From Vampirovibrio chlorellavorus (GTDB lineage Bacteria; Cyanobacteriota; Vampirovibrionia; Vampirovibrionales; Vampirovibrionaceae): a stretch of 64,000 bases of DNA. Each line of letters opens with the position of its first letter. Positions within the stretch are counted from its first letter, which is position 1. Below the pieces are notes generated by a model. The model did not search any database, was not told where the DNA came from, and saw nothing but the letters and a program-made list of their open reading frames with translations. A program made the translations under genes and the position numbers. The stretch is taken from assembly GCA_903866275.1 (NCBI GenBank), contig CAIPMU010000004.1, forward strand, positions 1 to 64,000, written 5' to 3'. This document shows, one piece after another, positions 52,964-61,099 of the stretch.

Positions 52964-53626
52964 TCAAACGGCCAATGGGGCGTTCAGTTTTTCCCAATCT
53001 GCCTTAAAGGCTGCCATCCCTTTTTCCGTTAGGGGATGGTCGTACATTTGCTTCAGCACCTTGAAGGGAATGGTGGAAATATCAGCACCGGCGGCGGCGG
53101 CCTGTGTCACGTGTAACGGATGACGAATGCTGGCAGCCAGAATCTGGCTATCGAACCCATGCAGGCGCATCAGGTCCACCGATTCGGCAATGATCTGCAT
53201 GCCGTCAAACCCAATATCATCCAGACGTCCCACAAAGGAACTGATCAGCGTTGCTCCTGCGTTGGCAGCCAGAAGCACCTGATTAGTGGAGAACACCAGG
53301 GTAACGTTGGTCGGGATATTGTTCTGACTGAACCATTTCACCGCCTTCATCCCTTCCAGACAGAAGGGCACCTTGACGTAGATATTATGCGCCCAGGTTG
53401 CAAATTCCTTGCCCTCGGCGATCATGCCTTCGGCGGTTTCGCTCACCACCTCCATACTCACCGGACCCTCTGGCACCAGTGCGCAGATTTCGCGAATGAC
53501 GCCTTTGACATCCCCGCTACCATTCTTGGCCAGAAGGGTGGGGTTGGTGGTCACCCCGGAAATCACACCCCAGGAAGCGGCTTCCCGGATTTCTTTCAAA
53601 TCGGCTGTATCAACAAATAGTTTCAT
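52964..53626 (-). CDS. tal: Transaldolase, small TalC/FSA-type
   Basis: A 220-residue class I aldolase of the pentose phosphate pathway that moves a dihydroxyacetone unit between sugar phosphates. MKLFVDTADLKEIREAA, GVTTNPTLLAK, the Schiff-base lysine K85 in NIYVKVPF, and LISSFVGRLDDIG near residue 140 are all present. The small, decamer-forming group (about 215 residues) is meant, in which some members act as fructose-6-phosphate aldolases. The start at 53626 is chosen because MKLFVDTADL is the standard N terminus; the frame continues to 53719. Confidence 0.92.
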   Translation of the reverse strand: MKLFVDTADLKEIREAASWGVISGVTTNPTLLAKNGSGDVKGVIREICALVPEGPVSMEVVSETAEGMIAEGKEFATWAHNIYVKVPFCLEGMKAVKWFSQNNIPTNVTLVFSTNQVLLAANAGATLISSFVGRLDDIGFDGMQIIAESVDLMRLHGFDSQILAASIRHPLHVTQAAAAGADISTIPFKVLKQMYDHPLTEKGMAAFKADWEKLNAPLAV

Positions 53627-54028
53627 CGTGGCTGGGTCCCTGTTCTCTACTGAAAATTCTGAGTACGGAATGGATTGTCCAAGGCATTCAAAGGGGCAAG
53701 AAACCGGAAACACCCCCAAACTGACCGTTCAGGCGGCCAGTGTTTGCAGGACATAGCATACCCCAATCCTGCAGCCCTGCAAAGCCTACACCCACTCTTA
53801 AAATGGAGATTGCCGTTCATCAGGCAGAGCGCAGATGGAACCATGCAAAGCCAGTATAAAATATCACCCGGTACCTATTGTCCGGTTAAAAAACAATCAA
53901 TTGGGCTAGTGTATCAGGAGGATGCCAGAAAGCACGTTCCCGCGGACAATGGAAAGGTGTTCAAACGCATTCAGCCGCCTGAATGGTCGCGCTTGAACGA
54001 TTGGGATTTCAAGGGAAGTGAGGGATGC
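53627..54028. other. Divergent gene-free stretch
   Basis: About 400 bases between the transaldolase and aspartyl protease starts. An open frame runs through it into the protease gene on the plus strand but has no coding character and no start signal. No hairpin stands out. Confidence 0.4.
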
Positions 54029-54646
54029 ATGCTCCGATTTCGTCACATGGGCTGGTTATTGCTGACCTGTCTCTGGCTTTGCAACGTGAGCATAGCCCCT
54101 GCCCTCGACGTGAGCCTGTCTTCCACTAACGATGTAGGGGAAGCGACCCAGTTCTTCAAAGAAGTGGCGTTGAAATCCAAAAATCCGGTCATCGCACAAA
54201 TGGCCCGAGACAGCCTGTTACAACTGCAAACCATCAAAACGGTTCCCGTCAGTTCAAAACATCAGGCCACCGCCGAAGTGGCGCTACTACCCCAGTACGA
54301 TCATACCTTTGTGGTGCCTGCCACCGTCAATCGGCAGTACCTAGCCACCTTTCTCATCGATACCGGAGCCAGCTATACCGTTATTACGCCCAAAATGGCC
54401 AAAACCCTTGGCATTACAATCAGCGCAGATAGCCCGACTGTACCCGTTACAACAGCCAATGGCATCTTGCACGCGCCGGTCGTTCGACTTAAGCATGTTT
54501 CACTGGGGGGCTTACAAGTAGATAACGTTGATGCCGTGGTGACCGAACTGGGGGACTCGCCTCAACTGTCCGGTCTTCTCGGCATGAGCTTTTTTCAGGG
54601 GATGGATCTTTCCTTCAAGCAGGATCGTCTGGTCATTAGTCATTAG
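54029..54646 (+). CDS. Exported retropepsin-like aspartyl protease
   Basis: A 205-residue protein with a signal or anchor segment (residues 8-26) and a single pepsin-half domain of the clan AA, TIGR02281-like type. The catalytic D111-T-G113 sits in FLIDTGASYTVI, and the later flap and GLLGMSFFQGMDLSFKQDRLVI match the retropepsin fold, which works as a homodimer. A helical stretch (residues 35-70) lies between. GTGAGGG is four bases before ATG 54029. Its substrate is probably periplasmic. Confidence 0.82.
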   Translation: MLRFRHMGWLLLTCLWLCNVSIAPALDVSLSSTNDVGEATQFFKEVALKSKNPVIAQMARDSLLQLQTIKTVPVSSKHQATAEVALLPQYDHTFVVPATVNRQYLATFLIDTGASYTVITPKMAKTLGITISADSPTVPVTTANGILHAPVVRLKHVSLGGLQVDNVDAVVTELGDSPQLSGLLGMSFFQGMDLSFKQDRLVISH

Positions 54647-54907
54647 TTTCAAATAACACTTATCCATGAACAGCTTCAACCTGTCAGGCTTTCATTACCA
54701 AGACAGTGGATACTGATTGTGGTAAAAACCTGAAAAAACGACAGGGAAACAGTGTCCGCTCAGCTGAACAGTATAAATCTTGTCCCCAAAAGTGTCGGCA
54801 AGAACATGTACAATCGTGCAAAAAAAATAATTATAACCATATGTTCATGCAGGGCTAAGTTTATATGGTCAAAACATCTCTTTTATAGTTAAATTATGCA
54901 ATAGATT

Positions 54908-57900
54908 ATGTTTAACTCATTCGCCACAGAAATTAAAACTCAACACATCCTGATCATTGAGGATAGCCCCTCCCAGAGGCTATCTGTTCGGGATTATTTG
55001 GGCATTGATGATGAAATCAGCTATAAGATTGAAGTCCAGTCAGCGCACTCAGATATTCTGGATAAACTTCAGGACCATCCTGCTGATTGTTTGATTCTGG
55101 ATATAGAGTCCATTGCCGATGCAGCAGCCTTCTGGCAGACCCAGTGGCAGGAACTAGGATTATCGAAACGGATGGCGCTGGTTGTACTGGCCAACCCGTT
55201 ACATCGGGACACCATTCACACATGGCTCCATGCAGGCGCTATCGACTGGATCGATACATCGGCATTGTCACCGGTCTATGTGCAACATGTGGTACGCTCT
55301 GCACTGGAAAAACACGTGTTGCTGAGGGAACGTGAGGTTTCTCAGCAAAATCAGGAAATTGCTACTCGACAACTGGATAATCTGAATCGATTAATTCTGG
55401 AACGGGAGGCGTTGTTTCGGCGCATAGCGGATTCTTCCCCATCAGGTTGGTGGATTACAGACCCCGAGGGCAAAATTACCTTTGTCAATCAAGCCTGGAA
55501 AAGCATAACCGGCCTGAATGAGACAGACAGTCTAGGGACTGCCTGGAAACAATTGATCCATCCCGAGCAACAGCAATCCATGATGGAACTATGGCAGCAA
55601 ACCACAGAACGCAAGCAATGCATCGAGACCCACTGCCGACTCCGGTTTCAGGATGGCTATTATCACTGGTGTCTTATCAAGGCTCTGCCGTGGTTTTTAA
55701 GTACCGGAGAATTCGCAGGCTACAACGTCTTCATTCTGGACGTCAACGAGCGAATTGAAATTGAGCAAGCGTTAAAAGCCAATGAAACCCGTTGGCACAT
55801 GTTGGCCAACCTGATGCCTGCGATGGTCTGGATAGCGGACCTGAATGGCTCGGTTGAATTCTATAATGAGCAATCCTATCGCTATACCGGTTTGAGTAAA
55901 GCAGAAGCGCTTGGGAGCGGATGGAAGCAAGTGCTCCATCCCGAAGATCTGCCACGTTTCAATGAAACCTGGCAAAAGGCCTATCAGCAGCAAGCCGCCT
56001 ATGAAATTGAGCTTCGGTATCGCCGCTACGATGGGGAGTATCGTTGGTTCATCACGCGCGCCGTCCCTCGGTTTTCGGAACAGGGCGAATTATTGCAGTA
56101 TTATGGCACCAGTATTGATGTTCATGATCGCCATTTGGCGGAAGACGCCCTGCGGCAGAGCGAGCAACACTTGCGCCGATTACTGGAATCCAACCTGATT
56201 GGGATTTTTACCTGGCGTCTGGATGGCCAGATTCTGGATTGCAACGAAGCCTTTCTGGAAATTGTGGGAGCAACTCGAAAACAGCTCGACGCCGGACAGT
56301 TGAACTGGCAAACACTGACCCCGCCCCAATGGGTGGCGAATGACCAGATTCCCCTCAGCCAGCTGAGTAACACCGGTATTTGCGAACCCTTCGAAAAACA
56401 ATACCTCTTGCCTGATGGTGCTCTGGTCGATGTACTCATCAAGGCGGCCATGCTGGATGGTTCATCAGAGGAAGGGGTAGCCTTCGTCATGGACATAACC
56501 GAACGCAAGAAGAGTGAGCAGCAACTGGCCAGTCATGGTCGTCAACAGGAAGTCATTGCCCAACTCAGCCAGGTTGGTCTGGAGAACGTTGATCTACACG
56601 AATTTATGCAACTCACCCTGCACGTCCTCACAGAGACACTCGGACATCCCTTCAGTAAAGTGATTCGGCTCCAGCCTGACAATCAATCCTTTAAGCTAGA
56701 GGTTAGCACCGGTTGGCCCCTGGAACTTCAGAGTCTCCTGAATCCTGATCAGCAAACTGATGAGTTGATGAAATTTCTGCTGAATCAAAACCAGCCCTTT
56801 GTGTATTCCAGCCACTTAAATGAGTGTTATTTCAGCAAGAATCCTGCACTCTCTCGACTCGGTATCCGGAGCGGCATTTCAGTCAGCATATCCATCAAGG
56901 GCAAGCCTTGGGGGATTCTCACAGCCTATACTCAATCAGATCACACCTATAACGACAGTGATATTAACTTTGTACAGGGTGTTGTGAATATTCTGGCGTC
57001 ATTCATTGAACGTCGGGAAGCCTTTGAGGCACTTCGCAGGAGCGAAAGCAACCTGAAACGGCTCATTGATTCCAATATCATTGGCATCATCTATTGGGAT
57101 TTAAACGGAAGCATTATCAACTGCAACGACGCTTTTCTGGAGATGCTGGGCTATACGCGCTTGGACCTGACATCAGGGCATCTTAACTGGCAACATTTAA
57201 CCCCGCCGGAATGGCAACGTATTGATGAAGAAGGGGTCCAGGCCATTCATAGAACAGGTACTGTGCAACCCATGCAAAAGCAGTACTTCCACAAGAATGG
57301 TCACCGGGTGGATGTGATTCTGGGTGGTTATCGCTTTGAAGGCTCTGAAATGCAAGGCATATCTTATGTCCTGGATATTAGCCGCCAAAAACAGGTTGAA
57401 CGAGATCTTCAGGCCAGCGAGGCTCGATTCCGGCAAGTGCTTGAATCGAACATGATCGGTATTGTCTTCAGTCGGTTAGATGGCACTATCCTGAATGCCA
57501 ACGACGCCTTTCTGCAGATGATAGGGTATACACAGTCTGATTTAGAACAACATCAACTGAACTGGCGATCGTTAACCTCCCCTGAATATGTTGATGTAGA
57601 CATTGATATTGCCAATACGCTCGCAGTGGGGAAAAATGCCCCTCTGCATGAGAAGCAATACATTCACAGGACAGGGCACCGGGTGGACGTTATCCTGGGG
57701 GTCGGTAAACTGTCGGATGAACCTGCTGAATTTGTGGCATTTGTACTGGACGTTTCCGAGAAAAAGCAAATCGAACGCGCCTTGGCCGAAAGCGAAGAGC
57801 GATTTCGCTCCATGGCGGATGCATCTCCGATTATGATTATGCTGTGCGATCATCAGGATAAACTGGTTTACTACAATCAAGCCATGACAGAATTTACAGG

Positions 57901-58933
57901 CAAAACACTGGAAGAGGCCAAACAGCATGGTTGGGAATCTGCCTTACTGGCTGAAGATCTGAGTTCATTTCTGGAAATGCGAAAACTGGCGTCGGTAAAA
58001 CGGCAAGTCGAACGACAAGAGCTCCGCATGATTGGTCACGATGGCCATCCACGCTGGATTTTAATGTCCTGCGTAGCCCGATATACCGACAATTCATACA
58101 TCGGTTCAATGTGCTCCATGATTGACATTCACGACCGTAAGGTCATGGAAATTGAATTAAGATGTGCCAAAGAGCAGGCGGAAACGGCCAATCGCAAGAA
58201 GAGCGAATTTCTGGCCATGATGTCTCATGAATTAAGAACCCCATTAAACGCCATTATCGGCTATTCCCGGATGATTGAAAATGGTATGGCGGGCCCTATC
58301 GTAGAACGTCAACGTCAGTATCTGCAAAATGTGGGAATTAGTGGACATCACTTACTGAACCTGATCAACGACCTTCTGGATGTTTCCAAGGTTGAAGCGG
58401 GCAAAATGCAGCTGGATCTGTGTCGATTCTCTCTGGCTCCCCTGGTGACTGAAGTAAAACGGATGATGCAAGAACTGGCGAAACAACATGAATTATCCTT
58501 GTATTTTGAAACTGATCCGGAACTGGATGAGATTGAAGCAGACCCAGGGCGCTTCCGGCAAATATTATTAAATTTAATCAGTAACGCGATTAAATTTAAT
58601 AAGCCGCATGGTTCAGTTTGGGTTCGTCTGACTCGCGCAGCAAACGAACAAACTTTAATTGGAGAAGTGAAGGATACAGGCATTGGATTGCCCGAAGCCA
58701 AGCTCCCGGAGCTGTTTAAAAAATTCTATCAAGTGGATAATTCTGCTGCAAGACAGCATGAGGGGACTGGTCTCGGATTGGCTCTTACAAAAGACTTGAT
58801 TGAACTTCATCGTGGTGAGATATTAGTGGAAAGCACAGAGGGCCTTGGCACAACCTTTCGATTTCATATTCCACTGAATTTAATCTCAAAATATCCGCCA
58901 GTGGAGCAATCGACAACCGTGACTCAGGAGTAG
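54908..58933 (+). CDS. Hybrid sensor histidine kinase with REC, six PAS and GAF
   Basis: A 1341-residue soluble sensor kinase. In order: a receiver-like domain (residues 1-130; D17-D18-type acidic start and LILDIE, but the usual Thr/Ser and Lys switch residues are not seen), PAS1 (about 165), PAS2 (289), PAS3 (414), a GAF domain (548-702), PAS4 (706), PAS5 (834), PAS6 (958), then the HisKA dimerisation helix with phospho-acceptor H1107 in SHELRTP and a HATPase with DTGIGL near 1256 and GTGLGL near 1287. PAS3, PAS4 and PAS5 resemble each other closely (IGIF-W-LDG-I-D-CN-AFLE), so they arose by duplication. There is no membrane segment, so the signal is internal. It lies seven bases before its response-regulator partner. 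Confidence 0.92.
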   Translation: MFNSFATEIKTQHILIIEDSPSQRLSVRDYLGIDDEISYKIEVQSAHSDILDKLQDHPADCLILDIESIADAAAFWQTQWQELGLSKRMALVVLANPLHRDTIHTWLHAGAIDWIDTSALSPVYVQHVVRSALEKHVLLREREVSQQNQEIATRQLDNLNRLILEREALFRRIADSSPSGWWITDPEGKITFVNQAWKSITGLNETDSLGTAWKQLIHPEQQQSMMELWQQTTERKQCIETHCRLRFQDGYYHWCLIKALPWFLSTGEFAGYNVFILDVNERIEIEQALKANETRWHMLANLMPAMVWIADLNGSVEFYNEQSYRYTGLSKAEALGSGWKQVLHPEDLPRFNETWQKAYQQQAAYEIELRYRRYDGEYRWFITRAVPRFSEQGELLQYYGTSIDVHDRHLAEDALRQSEQHLRRLLESNLIGIFTWRLDGQILDCNEAFLEIVGATRKQLDAGQLNWQTLTPPQWVANDQIPLSQLSNTGICEPFEKQYLLPDGALVDVLIKAAMLDGSSEEGVAFVMDITERKKSEQQLASHGRQQEVIAQLSQVGLENVDLHEFMQLTLHVLTETLGHPFSKVIRLQPDNQSFKLEVSTGWPLELQSLLNPDQQTDELMKFLLNQNQPFVYSSHLNECYFSKNPALSRLGIRSGISVSISIKGKPWGILTAYTQSDHTYNDSDINFVQGVVNILASFIERREAFEALRRSESNLKRLIDSNIIGIIYWDLNGSIINCNDAFLEMLGYTRLDLTSGHLNWQHLTPPEWQRIDEEGVQAIHRTGTVQPMQKQYFHKNGHRVDVILGGYRFEGSEMQGISYVLDISRQKQVERDLQASEARFRQVLESNMIGIVFSRLDGTILNANDAFLQMIGYTQSDLEQHQLNWRSLTSPEYVDVDIDIANTLAVGKNAPLHEKQYIHRTGHRVDVILGVGKLSDEPAEFVAFVLDVSEKKQIERALAESEERFRSMADASPIMIMLCDHQDKLVYYNQAMTEFTGKTLEEAKQHGWESALLAEDLSSFLEMRKLASVKRQVERQELRMIGHDGHPRWILMSCVARYTDNSYIGSMCSMIDIHDRKVMEIELRCAKEQAETANRKKSEFLAMMSHELRTPLNAIIGYSRMIENGMAGPIVERQRQYLQNVGISGHHLLNLINDLLDVSKVEAGKMQLDLCRFSLAPLVTEVKRMMQELAKQHELSLYFETDPELDEIEADPGRFRQILLNLISNAIKFNKPHGSVWVRLTRAANEQTLIGEVKDTGIGLPEAKLPELFKKFYQVDNSAARQHEGTGLGLALTKDLIELHRGEILVESTEGLGTTFRFHIPLNLISKYPPVEQSTTVTQE

Positions 58934-58939
58934 TTCTTT

Positions 58940-60184
58940 ATGGCCAATAAATCAACAATACTGCTTATTGAAGATAATCAATTTAATATGGCAATGGCCA
59001 GAGATCTACTTCATCTGGCTGGATTCGACACAATTGAAGCTGAAGATGCGGATAGGGGTCTACAGCTGGCGAAAGCCCTTCACCCGGATTTGATTTTAAT
59101 GGATATGCATTTGCCAGTACTGGATGGTTATGAAGCTACCCGGCGAATTAAAACCATGCCTGAAACTGAAAAAATTCCGGTTGTCGCCTTCACCGCCCTC
59201 GCGATGGAGGATGAACAGCAGAAGGCTTTTCAAAGCGGCTGCAGTGGCCTCATTAGCAAGCCCATTGATGTTGATACATTTGCTCAGAGTGTTGCCAGCT
59301 ACTTGCTAGCGGATATGTCTGGTCGATTAAAAATCGGCAAGGATACATTAAAATCAGAAAGTCAGTCATCGAGCGAGCCAAGATCTCAGGCCTGCGAGGC
59401 CCATGATTTGCAGCAGAATGATCTGTCAGAAAGAAACGCTCACCTTCTTCAGGAACGTGAGCGGGATCTGGAGACGTTTTTATATCGGGTTTCGCACGAT
59501 TTGCAGTCTCCCCTGCGTAAGATTCGCCAATTCAGTAAATTTTTGAAAGAGGGCGCCAAGACGGAATTAACCGCTGAAAACTATCAACTGCTCGTTGCTC
59601 TGGATCGTTCGGCAGAACAGATGTATGACTTATTATCCGATCTGCTGCAACTGGCCCGTATTCAATCCGCGGAGACAAATCCTGGGAACTTTAAACTAAT
59701 TCAGGCAGTCCAGGCAGCCATGCAAATCAATCTCTCCGCCATTGAAGCCCTAGAGGCCCAATTTGATCTCAATCAGCTAGATCCCGAGCTATCGATTGAA
59801 GGCAATTACGGGCAATGGGTTCAGCTGTTCAGCCAGCTATTCCAAAATTCACTGAAATTCCATGCCCCGAATAATAGACCGTACATTGCACTAGAAAGTC
59901 ACTCCCTTGCGAATCATCCACACTGGATTTCCTTAAGTATTCGAGACAACGGCATTGGTTTACGGCAGGATCAGGCAGATAAGATTTTTGAACCCATGCA
60001 GCGCCTACACGGCGTATCTAAATACAGTGGTACAGGACTTGGGCTGGCCATCGTGAAAAAAATTGTGGATGTGCATCACGGCAGTATCCGGGTTGTCAGC
60101 CAGCCAGAACAAGGTGCAACCTTTGTGGTGGAGGTTCCGCTCAAAACCGAGAACGCAATCCCATCTATTCCTTGCCAAGTTTAA
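58940..60184 (+). CDS. Response regulator-histidine kinase hybrid
   Basis: A 414-residue protein with a complete receiver domain (residues 6-120; E11-D12, phospho-acceptor D55, switch T85, K107), a helical linker, and a kinase core of the bacteriophytochrome/CikA-like type: H186 in RVSHDLQSPL, then the HATPase with SIRDNGIGL and GTGLGLAIV. Receiver before kinase is reversed from the usual hybrid order. Co-transcribed with the sensor kinase seven bases upstream, it can take phosphate from it and pass it on. No output domain (DNA-binding, GGDEF) is present. Confidence 0.9.
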   Translation: MANKSTILLIEDNQFNMAMARDLLHLAGFDTIEAEDADRGLQLAKALHPDLILMDMHLPVLDGYEATRRIKTMPETEKIPVVAFTALAMEDEQQKAFQSGCSGLISKPIDVDTFAQSVASYLLADMSGRLKIGKDTLKSESQSSSEPRSQACEAHDLQQNDLSERNAHLLQERERDLETFLYRVSHDLQSPLRKIRQFSKFLKEGAKTELTAENYQLLVALDRSAEQMYDLLSDLLQLARIQSAETNPGNFKLIQAVQAAMQINLSAIEALEAQFDLNQLDPELSIEGNYGQWVQLFSQLFQNSLKFHAPNNRPYIALESHSLANHPHWISLSIRDNGIGLRQDQADKIFEPMQRLHGVSKYSGTGLGLAIVKKIVDVHHGSIRVVSQPEQGATFVVEVPLKTENAIPSIPCQV

Positions 60185-60211
60185 ACCACATCCGGGTATA
60201 GGCTATTGTTC

Positions 60212-60238
60212 AAAAATCCAGATTACTTGAAATCTGGA
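60212..60238 (-). terminator. Terminator after the 60247-60552 gene
   Basis: TCCAGATT pairs with AATCTGGA. On the minus strand it runs into TTTTTG, nine bases past the stop of the minus gene. Confidence 0.65.
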
Positions 60239-60246
60239 GGAGCATC

Positions 60247-60552
60247 CTACTCTGCAGGTAAGCTATTACCATCATCTTTCTCTTCTTCCAGAACCTTTAG
60301 AGCCTCCAGTAGAACCGGAGCCCCAAACTCATCAATAGCCTTCCAGGCCTTGAGGCGGTTCGTGGATAAGTGCACATGCTCGGATTTACCGAGACGCTCC
60401 AGCATATCGTCAGACAAGGCGCGATTGGCACGCTTGTATGCCCGGTACTGGGCTGGGTCGATACCAGCCTCCAGGAGTATGCGATGCTTTTTGAGCCCTT
60501 TGATGCGTTCTATTTCCAGAAACAGGGCTTCTATCCTGTCAAACAAAGTCAT
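60247..60552 (-). CDS. Small helical protein of unknown function, 101 residues
   Basis: A 101-residue, entirely helical, charged protein (FDRIEALFLEIERIKGLKKHRILLEAGIDPAQYRAYKRANRALSDDMLERLGKSEHVHLS...). The order of short helices in residues 15-60 faintly resembles an XRE-type HTH, without a clear recognition helix. GAGAAGG lies fourteen bases before the ATG. It converges with the kinase operon and could belong with it or be independent. Confidence 0.6.
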   Translation of the reverse strand: MTLFDRIEALFLEIERIKGLKKHRILLEAGIDPAQYRAYKRANRALSDDMLERLGKSEHVHLSTNRLKAWKAIDEFGAPVLLEALKVLEEEKDDGNSLPAE

Positions 60553-61035
60553 AGTTTGTCGAAGGACCTTCTCTCTTTGATTACTGTTGCAAATTGGGGG
60601 TAATGTACATTTTTATTATGGTCTACTCTGAAGAGAAAAACGAGGTCAGCACTGGACAGGATAACTATGTCCCTCCCTTTCACCCTGCACCATCTCGATT
60701 TACAAGTTTTAGTTTCCAATAATGCAAAGTCACATAGTTGTTTTGGCTACAGAACTTAGGGTAATCCCAAGTCAATTGGAGATAAAATACCATTTCAAAT
60801 GTATTAAACTTAAAAAACAAAATCAAAAAAGTCTATTAGCCACATAGGGAATAGAAAAAAATATGAAATGAGATAACAATACCCCCGAAAAGCACATTAA
60901 ATTGCAAAATTGTCATTTTCCAACCATCACCAAATTAATATTCACACCGTAAAGTCCCTGTAGCGCTTGAATGATAGCGAACAGAACCTGATACAATTTT
61001 TTAGTGGAAAGTCTGGTTTATCAAATATTGGCACT
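60553..61035. other. AT-rich gene-free stretch
   Basis: About 480 bases of AT-rich sequence with several A runs and no open frame. No RNA gene recognised. Confidence 0.4.
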
Positions 61036-61068
61036 AAAAAGGTCAAATCTGGTTGATTTGACCTTTTT
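61036..61068 (-). terminator. Bidirectional terminator after the Gly-rich protein gene
   Basis: A perfect 14-bp stem (AAAAAGGTCAAATC / GATTTGACCTTTTT) with a five-base loop and A/T tracts on both sides. Confidence 0.85.
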
Positions 61069-61099
61069 GGTTTTATGAAAAAAAGTGGCGCTTATTTTT

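Noticed and set aside
53675-54028. In-frame extension of the aspartyl protease by 118 residues
   Set aside because: The protease has a signal peptide starting at 54029 with a good ribosome site; the extension would bury it and has no start signal.
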